Positions 43,834 to 52,925 of a stretch of 64,000 nucleotides of DNA are shown in pieces. Both the position numbers and the translations under genes were made by a program. The stretch comes from Paracoccaceae bacterium (GTDB lineage: Bacteria; Pseudomonadota; Alphaproteobacteria; Rhodobacterales; Rhodobacteraceae). The notes under the pieces were generated by a model, which was not told the origin of the DNA, searched no databases, and saw only the letters and a program-made list of their open reading frames with translations. The stretch is taken from contig JAOHEK010000004.1 of assembly GCA_028097405.1 (NCBI GenBank), positions 16,793-80,792 on the forward strand. The letters are read 5' to 3'. Within the stretch, counting starts at the first letter, position 1; each line of letters starts with the position of its first letter.

Positions 43834-44385
43834 ATGACCTTTCGAACTGTTTTGAGAGACAGCACGCGTCCGGAGCATGATCAGCTGGATGACATGATCG
43901 GTGCTCTGAACATTTCCGATCGCGACGCTTTCGCATGCTTTGTCAATCTACACATCATCTGTTTCCAGACCATGTCGGAAGCGGCCGAAAAAGGGAGCTA
44001 TTCACACGAGCTTTTGTGCCAGATGGTGCACAGTCTTGCGTTGGACCTTGATGAACTGGGAGCAAAGCAGTTGGCATATGTTGTCCCTTTGCCAAAAATT
44101 TCTGACCCGCTAGCGATTGATTACCTTGTGGCGGGATCACGCTTGGGAACCAAAGTTCTTAAGAAACGCTGGTCAAACTCGAATGATCTGATTGTCTGTC
44201 GCGCGAACAAGTATTTTAGTTTGGACAGCGACCCGTCATTTTGGCCGTCAACATGCCAAGCACTCGCCAATGTCGCCCCTGAAAGTGCGCGCGCGAAGGC
44301 CATTGTTCAAGACACAAAGTCCCTCTTCCAGCTTTTTCTGACTGTCTATAAGGGCGCGATGAACAATAATGCTATGGTCCCATGA
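43834..44385 (+). CDS. bphO: Biliverdin-producing heme oxygenase
   Basis: A 183-residue heme oxygenase-like protein. TRPEHDQLD provides the proximal heme His (about residue 15) and YLVAGSRLGTKVLKKRW matches the distal-helix signature. Its stop overlaps the ATG of the bacteriophytochrome gene (ATGA), the common bphO-bphP arrangement: it converts heme to biliverdin IXalpha, the chromophore of the neighbouring photoreceptor. ATG 43834 is chosen; GTG codons at 43807 and 43810 are alternatives. Confidence 0.88.
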   Translation: MTFRTVLRDSTRPEHDQLDDMIGALNISDRDAFACFVNLHIICFQTMSEAAEKGSYSHELLCQMVHSLALDLDELGAKQLAYVVPLPKISDPLAIDYLVAGSRLGTKVLKKRWSNSNDLIVCRANKYFSLDSDPSFWPSTCQALANVAPESARAKAIVQDTKSLFQLFLTVYKGAMNNNAMVP

Positions 44386-46949
44386 GCGAGGAAGACATGC
44401 ACCAGCAACCTAATCAGGACGTCGATTTGACGAACTGTGACCGTGAACCGATTCATCTGCTTGGTGGCGTTCAGCCATACGGTTGTCTGATAGCAACGTC
44501 TTCAGATTTCATGATCAATCATGTTTCCGAGAATGTGCAGGACATACTTGGCTTAGACCCGACTGAAGTGATTGGCGGACGCCTTCTGGACGTACTGCCC
44601 GAACAGACCATCCACGATTTGCGCACGAAACTTCAGTTGCTGAACATTGCAACCAACAGCTCGCGGTTGTTTGGATATGACGTGCTTGGCAATGGCACCC
44701 GTTTTGATGTCTCGATTCACGCGCAAAGCCAGAAATACATATTCGAGTTCGAACCAAAGCTGGACACACAGCACCGGGACGACATGAGTTTGGTGCAACC
44801 CCTTTTGGCGCGGGTGAAGCGTGCTGACGACGTCGGTGCCGCCTGTGATCAAGCTGCGATGGCAATCCAGGCGCTGTCTAACTTTGACAGGGTCATGGTT
44901 TATAAGTTTCATGATGATGGTTCAGGAGAGGTCATTGCAGAGCGAAAGCAGCAGGATCAGGAGCCTTTTCTGGGTCTACGATATCCGGGCAGCGACATTC
45001 CAAAACAAGCACGCGAACTTTACCTTCGCAGTGTGCTGCGGCTTATTTCGGATGTGGACGGTGATGTGTCCCCGATCACACCAAAGACCTCAATCGATGG
45101 TAAACCCCTCGATCTATCACTGGCTGTCACACGTGCGGTGTCGCCCATTCATTTGGAATACATGCGCAACATGGGCGTTGCAGCATCCCTGTCTGTGTCG
45201 ATCATAAAAGACGGCGCGCTTTGGGGATTGTTTGCATGCCACCACAATACGCCTAAGTTGATCGACTTTGAACGACGCACAGCGATTGAGCTGTTCGCGC
45301 AGTTCTTTTCCTATGAGCTGGCACGCAAGATGGATATCGCTGCGCGCCAAGAAGACGAAAATTCACGGCGACTGCATGATAACCTGATGGTCAAGCTGTC
45401 GGGCGGCACGAACCTCGTCAACGGTTTTGAAGTCATTGCGGAAGAGCTTTCCAGCCTGATCCCGAATGATGGCATCGCCGTATTTTCCGACGGACAATAT
45501 GCAGCACGTGGTGAAGCACCCAGCGAAACGGAGTTTCATAAACTCGCCCGCGTTCTTAACACCGCTCCCGCGGCTCAGGTTTTCTCGACCGACCGTCTGG
45601 TCAATATTTATCCCGCTGTCGAGACTTCCGACGCGGATATTGCTGGCCTAATCGCCGTTCCTATTTCACGGACCCCGCGTGACTATATCGTGTTCTTTCG
45701 TCGCGAGATCGCCAAATCTGTGCGATGGGCGGGCAATCCTGAAAAGCCTTTCGAAGTCGGACCGAATGGCAGCCGCCTTACACCGCGTAAAAGCTTTGAG
45801 GCTTGGAGCGAAGTCGTTCGGAATTCTTGTTCCAAATGGTCCATAGGTGAGCTTAACACTGCTGAAGCGCTGCGTGTTTCCTTGATCGAAGTCGTCTTGA
45901 AGCTGACGGATGAGGCGAATGAAGCGCGTCAAAAGTTCGCTGACAAACAAGAGCTGCTGATTGCCGAGCTTAATCACCGTGTACGAAATATTCTTAACCT
46001 TATTCAGGGGCTTGTCTCTCAAAGTCGCAGCGAAGCAACTGATCTGGCATCTTACACCAGCGTCCTTGATGGCCGTGTGCAGGCTCTTGCGCGCGCGCAT
46101 GACCAGCTTACAACAACCGAGTGGTCGCCAAGTTCATTGCGTACTTTGATAAACGTCGAATTCAGTGCCTATATGGCCGGTCAGCACGAACGACTTGTGA
46201 TTACGGGCGATGCGCCGATGCTTGCACCCGAGGCATTCTCGACCATCGCCTTGGTCGTACATGAATTGGTCACGAATTCCGCAAAGTACGGCGCGTTCAC
46301 CGATCACAGTGGACATGTTGCTATTGACCTTAAGATCGGTCCTGATGGATCGCTGGCCATAAAATGGCGCGAAATCGGTGGACCCCCTGTTAAGGCGCCA
46401 ACGCGTCAGGGATTTGGAACGACCATCATCGAAAAGACGATCCCCTATGAGTTGAAAGGCAAGGTCGAGACGCGCTACCTCCTAAGCGGATTTGAAGCAG
46501 ATATCATGATTCCCTCGACATCTATCGCAGCAGAGCAAGAGACCGTGACGCAAGCTCCTGTAACCGTGCCGCAGCAACCAATATCCTCTACTGTCACGTT
46601 GGCCGGTGACGTTCTTGTTGTCGAAGACAACATGATCATTGCGATGGATGCGTCTGATATTTTGTCAGCAAATGGTGCTTCAAAAGTGCATATGGCCGGT
46701 TCAGTAGGGGTTGGCCTTTCGATTATCGATGCCAACGACATCAGTTTCGCGCTTCTTGACGTGAACCTTGGTGATCAAACATCTTTGCCTGTCGCCAACG
46801 AACTGGCCAAGCAAGGCATTCCATTCGTTCTCGCGACTGGATACGGCGACGCTGAATCTATAACCGCGCAGTTTCCATCCGCGCTCGTTATCAGTAAGCC
46901 GTTCACGTCAGAAGCACTACAATCAGCGATCCGAAAGACGCTTGAGTAA
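44382..46949 (+). CDS. bphP: Bacteriophytochrome HWE-family histidine kinase with C-terminal receiver
   Basis: An 855-residue red/far-red photoreceptor. Cys19 (DLTNCDREPIH) is the biliverdin-binding cysteine; PAS (about 20-130), GAF (about 140-310, with PGSDIP at 202-207 in place of the usual PASDIP, and SPIHLEYMRNMGV) and PHY (about 325-500, TPRKSFEAW) follow. The kinase is of the HWE/HisKA_2 type: phospho-acceptor His532 (ELNHRVRNILNLIQG), HELVTNSAKYGA and KWREIGGP. A receiver domain (about 743-852) has VVEDN and phospho-acceptor Asp793 (LLDVNLG). HWE kinases in alphaproteobacteria often feed the PhyR general-stress pathway. Confidence 0.95.
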   Translation: MSEEDMHQQPNQDVDLTNCDREPIHLLGGVQPYGCLIATSSDFMINHVSENVQDILGLDPTEVIGGRLLDVLPEQTIHDLRTKLQLLNIATNSSRLFGYDVLGNGTRFDVSIHAQSQKYIFEFEPKLDTQHRDDMSLVQPLLARVKRADDVGAACDQAAMAIQALSNFDRVMVYKFHDDGSGEVIAERKQQDQEPFLGLRYPGSDIPKQARELYLRSVLRLISDVDGDVSPITPKTSIDGKPLDLSLAVTRAVSPIHLEYMRNMGVAASLSVSIIKDGALWGLFACHHNTPKLIDFERRTAIELFAQFFSYELARKMDIAARQEDENSRRLHDNLMVKLSGGTNLVNGFEVIAEELSSLIPNDGIAVFSDGQYAARGEAPSETEFHKLARVLNTAPAAQVFSTDRLVNIYPAVETSDADIAGLIAVPISRTPRDYIVFFRREIAKSVRWAGNPEKPFEVGPNGSRLTPRKSFEAWSEVVRNSCSKWSIGELNTAEALRVSLIEVVLKLTDEANEARQKFADKQELLIAELNHRVRNILNLIQGLVSQSRSEATDLASYTSVLDGRVQALARAHDQLTTTEWSPSSLRTLINVEFSAYMAGQHERLVITGDAPMLAPEAFSTIALVVHELVTNSAKYGAFTDHSGHVAIDLKIGPDGSLAIKWREIGGPPVKAPTRQGFGTTIIEKTIPYELKGKVETRYLLSGFEADIMIPSTSIAAEQETVTQAPVTVPQQPISSTVTLAGDVLVVEDNMIIAMDASDILSANGASKVHMAGSVGVGLSIIDANDISFALLDVNLGDQTSLPVANELAKQGIPFVLATGYGDAESITAQFPSALVISKPFTSEALQSAIRKTLE

Positions 46950-47023
46950 CGAGCTTTAGGCTGGAGAAAGATGGCATGTTCTAGTCGCACGTCGCTTCTA
47001 GAGGACGAATTTCCCTGTAGCAG

Positions 47024-47049
47024 GGAACCAGCTTGTCGATTTGTCAGTT
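47024..47049 (+). promoter_or_regulatory. EcfG-type promoter (GGGAACC, N17, AGTT) for glutamate dehydrogenase
   Basis: GGAAC (47024-47028), 17 bases, AGTT (47046-47049), about 25 bases before the ATG. The leader would just include the AGGAGG ribosome-binding site. Confidence 0.5.
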
Positions 47050-47073
47050 CACCTTTGCACAGGAGGAATTAAC

Positions 47074-48423
47074 ATGACGTTTTCGCTAAGCGATGGCTTT
47101 GACAGCCTTGAGGATTTTCTAGATGCCCGCGCGCCGAATGAGCCAGAATTTCATCAAGCTGTTAGCGAAGTCATTGATGACATAAAACCAATCATGGATG
47201 CGAATTCAGACTTCAAATCAGCCAATATTTTCGAGCGTCTGGTCGAACCGGAAAGAACCGTTTCGTTTCGCATAACATGGCTGAATGACAAAAATGAAAT
47301 CGAGGTTAATCGTGGATACCGCGTTCAATTCAATGGCGCAATTGGTCCATATAAGGGCGGGCAACGATTTCATCCATCGGTGAACCCCTCTGTCTTAAAA
47401 TTTCTCGGCTTCGAGCAAACCTTCAAGAACGCGCTGACAGGATTGCCAATGGGCGGCGCAAAGGGAGGGTCAGATTTCGACCCCTCGGGACGTTCGGACC
47501 AAGAAATCATGCGGTTTTGCAATGCGTACATGCAGCAGCTACATCACTACATCGGTCCAGACATCGACATTCCGGCGGGAGACATCAATGTCGGCGCCCG
47601 CGAAATCGGATATTTGTTTGGCGCTTACCGACGTATCACAAATCGTTTCCAGGGCGTTCTTACAGGCAAAGGCCTTTCCTTTGGTGGAAGCGAAATGCGG
47701 ACCGAAGCTACCGGATTTGGCGTGATGTACTTCCTAGCCGAAATGATGAAAACGCATGATGATACCTTGGAGGGTAAGTCGGTTGTCATATCTGGCTCTG
47801 GCAACGTAGCGACCCACGCCGCTGAAAAGGCTATTGCGATGGGTGCCAAAGTTCTCACTTTGTCGGACAGCTCGGGATTTATTCATGATCCCGATGGATT
47901 GGATCAAGAAAAGATCGAATGGGTCCGCGCGCACAAGGCGAAGTCTGGTACGACCCTTGCAGCCTATTCGGAAAAATTTGGCGGGGACTGGACGAAGGGA
48001 AAAGGCCCTTGGGGTGTCCAAGCAGATATTGCAGCACCCTGCGCGACACAAAATGAATTGGATGAAGACAGTGCAAAGACGCTGCTCGACAACGGGGTGT
48101 TGGCAGTTATCGAAGGCGCCAATATGCCATCGACAGCAGCAGCCAAGTCACTTTTCAGGTCTGCCGATATCCTCTTCGCACCGGGCAAGGCTGCGAACGC
48201 CGGGGGTGTGGCTGTATCAGGATTGGAAATCAGCCAAAACCGGACCCGCCGACCAAGTGACGCGGAAGACGTAGATAAAGATTTGCAAGAGATTATGTCC
48301 AAAATTCACGCCGCCTGCGTCGAGGATGGGACGCGAGATGGCCGGATCGACTATGCGAAGGGCGCGAATATCGCAGGTTTCAGAAAGGTCGCCGATGCCA
48401 TGCTTTCGCAGGGTGTAGGATGA
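47074..48423 (+). CDS. gdhA: NADP-type glutamate dehydrogenase
   Basis: A 449-residue hexameric-type glutamate dehydrogenase. GPYKGGQRFHPSVN and TGLPMGGAKGGSDFDP contain the catalytic lysines and dicarboxylate site; PAGDINVGAREIGYLFG and VVISGSGNVATHAAEKAI (Rossmann loop) complete it. Length and the KGGLRFHPSVN-like motif fit the ammonia-assimilating NADP enzyme. ATG 47074 has a strong AGGAGG site, so the in-frame upstream ATG/GTG codons are rejected. A stress-type promoter overlaps the region just upstream. Confidence 0.94.
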   Translation: MTFSLSDGFDSLEDFLDARAPNEPEFHQAVSEVIDDIKPIMDANSDFKSANIFERLVEPERTVSFRITWLNDKNEIEVNRGYRVQFNGAIGPYKGGQRFHPSVNPSVLKFLGFEQTFKNALTGLPMGGAKGGSDFDPSGRSDQEIMRFCNAYMQQLHHYIGPDIDIPAGDINVGAREIGYLFGAYRRITNRFQGVLTGKGLSFGGSEMRTEATGFGVMYFLAEMMKTHDDTLEGKSVVISGSGNVATHAAEKAIAMGAKVLTLSDSSGFIHDPDGLDQEKIEWVRAHKAKSGTTLAAYSEKFGGDWTKGKGPWGVQADIAAPCATQNELDEDSAKTLLDNGVLAVIEGANMPSTAAAKSLFRSADILFAPGKAANAGGVAVSGLEISQNRTRRPSDAEDVDKDLQEIMSKIHAACVEDGTRDGRIDYAKGANIAGFRKVADAMLSQGVG

Positions 48424-48448
48424 CCCTAAGCTAAAAAGCATATGTCAT

Positions 48449-49885
48449 TCATGTAGCGACGAGGGAAACCTCGCGCACTGCACGTACAAGGTCGCCGCGA
48501 AATGCCTCGGTCGCTTCGGCACGCACGTTGTTATCGGGCAAGCGCAACAGATAGGCGGGGTGGACGGTGACTAGCACCCGCAGCCCGGCTGATGTCGTCT
48601 CTATGCTCCCCCGTCGGCTAAGCAGCTTCTCGCCTGAACCGGTCAAAGCCAAGGCCGCGGTAGATCCCATTGCGATGACCAGTTTTGGCTTAATTCGGTC
48701 CAATTCCTGACCAAGCCACCAGCGGCAATGCAAAACCTCCGATGAATTGGGTCGCTGGTGGATCCGCCGTTTGCCGCGTGGCGTAAACTTGAAATGTTTG
48801 ACCGCGTTGGTCACATAGACACGGCTGCGGTCCAACCCGGCAGATTGTGCGATTACATCGAAAAGCTGCCCCGCCGGTCCAACAAAAGGTCGGCCGTGAA
48901 GGTCTTCTTGATCACCGGGTTGTTCGCCAACAACAAACAAGGCGGCGTCTTCCGGCCCCTCGCCCGGCACGGCTTGCGTCGCACTGGAATAAAGCGGGCA
49001 GCGCGTACAGGATTGAAGCTCTTGCAGCATTTCTTCAGGCAGACCTGTCCATGCCGAGTTGTGATCCGCCAAACCCGCCTGCACCTTTTGCATCCGCGCA
49101 GGCGGCAAAGTTGGGGCTGCTTCAGCCATTTTTCTTGCGCGTGCAGGTGCTTCCGCAATCATTTGAGGGATTGAAGCCGCTTCAGGCAGGTTCTTCCAAT
49201 ATTTGCGCGGCATTTCAGAAGTCATCGCCTGCACTTTGACACGCGCGGGATTGAAAATGTTTTGAAAGTAGGTGATCCAAAGTCCCTCGCTTGTATCGTC
49301 GGGAAGTGCCGGGCGTTCGGCCCCTTCCTCAAACCTCAAATAACCATCCACAAAAATCGCTGACACGTCCGGCGTCACGATACGCCAGTCCATGTCGGCA
49401 AAGCGGCGTTGGAAAAACGGCGCTGTCGGCTCGACAGTGAAATGCGTGGGCTCGAACCAAGCTGCGAATGACCGGCGGGCCGCGTTCGGCTCGCTGATTT
49501 CACGAAACCGAACAAACGCTTTCATTTTCTGCTGACAGCGATGCACGTTCTTTTCTAGCATCCGAAGCTTTGCAACTGTCGCGTCCCCCCGGTCGCTCAT
49601 CAGATGAGGCTCATTCTTCAAACGCCAAAGCAATGCGTAAAGCCGAGCAAACCGATCAGCGTCACTGTGCCATACAACCGTTTCGGCCATCGATAAAAAG
49701 CTGCGCGGCACGCGGATGGGCTTGGTGGATACCGCCTCAGCCGAAGTATCAAACAAGCCGCGCGGGCTTTCCGCGCCGCCCCAAGTAATTTCTTCGGGCG
49801 GCACACCCTCGTTTAAAAAACGCCGCGCCTTTTCCCGGAACGCCCCCGCCGCACCGATCTTAGGGATTGTTACAAACTGCGTCAA
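48449..49885 (-). CDS. udgX: UdgX-family uracil-DNA glycosylase with N-terminal DUF4130 domain
   Basis: A 478-residue protein. The N-terminal half (VVWHSDADRFARLYALLWRL, WFEPTHFTVEPTAPFFQRRF) is the DUF4130 domain; the C-terminal half is a family-4-like UDG: GEQPGDQEDLHGRPFVGPAG, NAVKHFKF and KRRIHQRP, whose His makes UdgX form a covalent adduct with uracil-DNA. Its start is TTG 49885 inside a TTGA overlap with the radical-SAM gene stop; no ATG or GTG fits that position. UdgX and the adjacent radical-SAM protein form a recurrent DNA-repair pair. Confidence 0.9.
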   Translation of the reverse strand: MTQFVTIPKIGAAGAFREKARRFLNEGVPPEEITWGGAESPRGLFDTSAEAVSTKPIRVPRSFLSMAETVVWHSDADRFARLYALLWRLKNEPHLMSDRGDATVAKLRMLEKNVHRCQQKMKAFVRFREISEPNAARRSFAAWFEPTHFTVEPTAPFFQRRFADMDWRIVTPDVSAIFVDGYLRFEEGAERPALPDDTSEGLWITYFQNIFNPARVKVQAMTSEMPRKYWKNLPEAASIPQMIAEAPARARKMAEAAPTLPPARMQKVQAGLADHNSAWTGLPEEMLQELQSCTRCPLYSSATQAVPGEGPEDAALFVVGEQPGDQEDLHGRPFVGPAGQLFDVIAQSAGLDRSRVYVTNAVKHFKFTPRGKRRIHQRPNSSEVLHCRWWLGQELDRIKPKLVIAMGSTAALALTGSGEKLLSRRGSIETTSAGLRVLVTVHPAYLLRLPDNNVRAEATEAFRGDLVRAVREVSLVAT

Positions 49886-51117
49886 AACAGGCTTAGCTGT
49901 AGCGGTGGCGGCGCAAACTTCGCGCGCAGATTTTCGGTGTCGAGCAATGCACCCGGTGTCCATCCACGCGCCGTCATAAAGGCTCGCGCCTTTTTCATCG
50001 AAGCGCCCATGCGCGTAAGGTCTTCGTACCGCAGGTTGCGATGGCGCCGCGTCGCAATAATCCGTTTGACCGTTTTGACCCCAAACCCCGGAACCCGCAG
50101 CAACAGCTCGCGACTGGCTGTGTTGACATCCAATGGGAACAGGCCCCGGTGCATCAACGCCCATGCCAGCTTAGGATCAATCTCAAGATCAAGGTTTCCG
50201 TCTGGCGTCGCACATGTGATTTCATCCAAGGAAAAGCCATAGAACCGCAGCAACCAGTCTGCCTGATACAACCGGTGTTCCCGCCGCAAAGGTGGGCTAA
50301 TCAGCGGCAAATTAGCCGAACTGTCGGGGATCGGCGAGAACGCAGAATAGTAAACGCGCTTCAGCTTATAGCTTGAGTACAGCCGCGTGGATTGCCCCAA
50401 CACGGCGGCATCGTTCGATCCATCCGCGCCAATGATCATCTGCGTTGACTGGCCCGCTGGTGCAAAGCGTGGGGGCCGCTTGCCGGTAAATGAGCGTTCC
50501 TTAGCACCTTCCTTACGGAGCCGGATATCCGCCATCGCTTTGCGGATCTGTGCCGGGTCTTTTTCGGGCGCGTATTGTTGCACCGAGGCATCCGTCGGCA
50601 GCTCGACATTGATCGACAGACGATCTGCCAGCAGACCGGCTTCGGCAATCAGCTCGGGCGAGGCATCCGGAATTGTCTTCAAATGAATGTAGCCTCGAAA
50701 GTTCTCCTCTTCTCGCAGCGTCCGCGCGATCCGCACCATGTCTTGCATCGTCACATCAGGTGACCGGATGATCCCAGAAGACAGGAACAACCCTTCAATG
50801 TAATTCCGCCGATAGAATTCGATCGTCAGCTTGACGACTTCTTCCACCGAGAAACGGGCTCTTTCGACGTTCGAGGACACACGGTTGATGCAATAGCTGC
50901 AATCGTAGATGCAGAAATTGGTCATCAAAATCTTCAGCAGACTGATGCAACGACCGTCCGGCGCATAAGCGTGACAGATGCCCGACCCTTCGTTCGAACC
51001 AAGACTTTTGCCATCCCGCGAATCCCGGCGGGTCGATCCCGAGGAAGCACAGGACGCATCATATTTCGCTGCATCGCTTAGAATCGCAAGCTTTTGAGTA
51101 AGGGATTGCTGGACCAT
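49882..51117 (-). CDS. Putative DNA modification/repair radical-SAM protein (UDG-linked)
   Basis: A 411-residue protein. LMTNFCIYDCSYCINR has the CxxxCxxC motif that binds the 4Fe-4S/SAM cluster. The C-terminal LLLRVPGFGVKTVKRIIATRRHR is a helix-hairpin-helix DNA-binding element. This protein family is genomically linked to UdgX-DUF4130 proteins, as here with a 4-base overlap, and is thought to act on DNA lesions; its reaction is not known. ATG 51117 is the first start in the unit. Confidence 0.9.
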   Translation of the reverse strand: MVQQSLTQKLAILSDAAKYDASCASSGSTRRDSRDGKSLGSNEGSGICHAYAPDGRCISLLKILMTNFCIYDCSYCINRVSSNVERARFSVEEVVKLTIEFYRRNYIEGLFLSSGIIRSPDVTMQDMVRIARTLREEENFRGYIHLKTIPDASPELIAEAGLLADRLSINVELPTDASVQQYAPEKDPAQIRKAMADIRLRKEGAKERSFTGKRPPRFAPAGQSTQMIIGADGSNDAAVLGQSTRLYSSYKLKRVYYSAFSPIPDSSANLPLISPPLRREHRLYQADWLLRFYGFSLDEITCATPDGNLDLEIDPKLAWALMHRGLFPLDVNTASRELLLRVPGFGVKTVKRIIATRRHRNLRYEDLTRMGASMKKARAFMTARGWTPGALLDTENLRAKFAPPPLQLSLF

Positions 51118-51172
51118 TTGTTCACCTTATGTTCAAATTGCGCTCTCGGCAATAAACTAGATTAGGCTGACG

Positions 51173-52816
51173 TTAGGTCACGTGCCGCTTCATCACGCCA
51201 TCGGCCCAACGACGGGGTGCATCGCCAAAACAATCATGGATGCTATCTACACCGATAGAACTGCCCAGCGTCATACGGCCGAATACAGATAAGCCCCTTA
51301 CCGGTTGGCCTTTTGCGTCGATGGCCAGACCGTCCGGAAGAATACGAACACCAAGGTCTTCGTCCACAGCAGACACCAACCCGGCATCACGCAACGAGAC
51401 CATCAGCGGGTCCAACATCGCTTCTAAAGTTGGCGATGGTAGGACCGCATCAACCATGACGGATACTTGGGTGGTATCGTCGTCATCTTTCAGTTGCCAA
51501 CCATTGGACGTCAGCAGAACATCCGGATCATCAGCCATGCTAAGACACACTATGCCGCAATCCACGAGCGCCAAAAGCTCCTCGGCTGATCTAAGCGGCG
51601 GACCATAGGAGACGCGCTTCAATCCTTCGTCGAAACCAATGGTCGCATCCGCGATGTCTCTCGAAACCTCCGTTTCTCCGAAAACACGGCGAAGATCATC
51701 CTGCCATTTCCGCCAGATTTGCCCAATGGTGAATTCGATGCTGGGGGGTGCATCGCCGCGCGCAATTTCGGTATTGGATCGCAAAGCTTCGACTGGTGAT
51801 TTCGTTTCCTGCACACCGGGGTCGTCCCACTCGGATGCAAGCCAAGTGGCGATGGCCTTTGCATCAACACCAACCCCAAATTCATTCATAATACGTACTG
51901 AAGGCGTAATCAGAGAATCGAACAGCGCGGCACGCGCAGCTTTAGTGTCACCAGACAGCGAGCGTCGGGCAACGTTCAGAAATCTGTCTGCTTCTGCGAC
52001 CGTCGGATCAAATCTTGCGTCAAGCTGGGCATCTATGGGTTTCGGAAGCGGCGCCTGTCCGTCCAGCGAGAACGGCAGAATGCGCCCTGGCTCTCGACCT
52101 GACGGCTGGTATGTGCCGTTTTGGAACGATCCTCCCAAACCTAAGGTCAAGACCCGCAAAACATCAAACGTTGAAAGACCCAGACCCCGGACGCCAACAC
52201 TGTGACCCGCCCAACTTTGTGCTGCATGGAGCAAATCTTTGTCAGGATAGGCCGAGATAAGTGTTGCGCTACGGGCTTCTGCGTGCGGCCGCCAGCGGCG
52301 AAGTTGAGGATCAGGCGCTGTCAGAGGCTGACCTTGGGTCAGCAAGACCTCGTCAAATGGACCGAATGATTGCTCGCCAGCTTCAAGCTGCCAACCGGAG
52401 TCGCTCTTGATCGCACGCGTGACGCCAAGGCGATAATGCTTGAAATCATCTTCAGACGCGCAAGCTGTAGAGCGCCGAAACCGGTCTGCAAAGTACTCAC
52501 CCAAGCGCGCCCTTGTCGGAAATTCGTCAGGGTCACAGTCGCCCCCTACCCATTCGTCAAAATTTCCAATGCCAAGTTGCAGGCGCTGATCGGGCGTGAT
52601 CTGTATTGCGCGGGTTGGAAGGTTTAGAATACAGTTTGATGTCTGATCAGGGCTATAATTCGGTCCCACCCCGGGCCATGCTTCGGGATCAAAAAGGTGC
52701 ATCTCAAGCTGAGTCCCTTTCTTTATTGCGGCCACCCGCAACGCTTCGATCGCGCCAAGACCACGCGGACCTAAGCCAACGATGGCGATCCGTAGCTTGT
52801 TACTTTGATTTGACAT
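51173..52816 (-). CDS. FAD/NAD(P)-binding protein (NAD_binding_9 type)
   Basis: A 547-residue flavoprotein-like protein. RIAIVGLGPRGLGAIEALRV is the N-terminal dinucleotide-binding loop, then MHLFDPEAWPGVGPNYSPDQ and LNLPTRAIQI, typical of the FAD-NAD(P)-binding family. The middle (GVRGLGLSTFDVLRVLTLG) resembles the second nucleotide fold. No partner or substrate is apparent. It is 55 bases upstream of the radical-SAM gene on the same strand and may share its transcript. Confidence 0.8.
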   Translation of the reverse strand: MSNQSNKLRIAIVGLGPRGLGAIEALRVAAIKKGTQLEMHLFDPEAWPGVGPNYSPDQTSNCILNLPTRAIQITPDQRLQLGIGNFDEWVGGDCDPDEFPTRARLGEYFADRFRRSTACASEDDFKHYRLGVTRAIKSDSGWQLEAGEQSFGPFDEVLLTQGQPLTAPDPQLRRWRPHAEARSATLISAYPDKDLLHAAQSWAGHSVGVRGLGLSTFDVLRVLTLGLGGSFQNGTYQPSGREPGRILPFSLDGQAPLPKPIDAQLDARFDPTVAEADRFLNVARRSLSGDTKAARAALFDSLITPSVRIMNEFGVGVDAKAIATWLASEWDDPGVQETKSPVEALRSNTEIARGDAPPSIEFTIGQIWRKWQDDLRRVFGETEVSRDIADATIGFDEGLKRVSYGPPLRSAEELLALVDCGIVCLSMADDPDVLLTSNGWQLKDDDDTTQVSVMVDAVLPSPTLEAMLDPLMVSLRDAGLVSAVDEDLGVRILPDGLAIDAKGQPVRGLSVFGRMTLGSSIGVDSIHDCFGDAPRRWADGVMKRHVT

Positions 52817-52925
52817 CTTTGGCCTTTGGAAAATCGCTCGTTAATAGGCCAGCGTAAAAAAGTCGACTACACGGGTGTGGCTGACAGATTGTCCACCTGC
52901 CAGCCCACCTAACCACAACCGAAAA

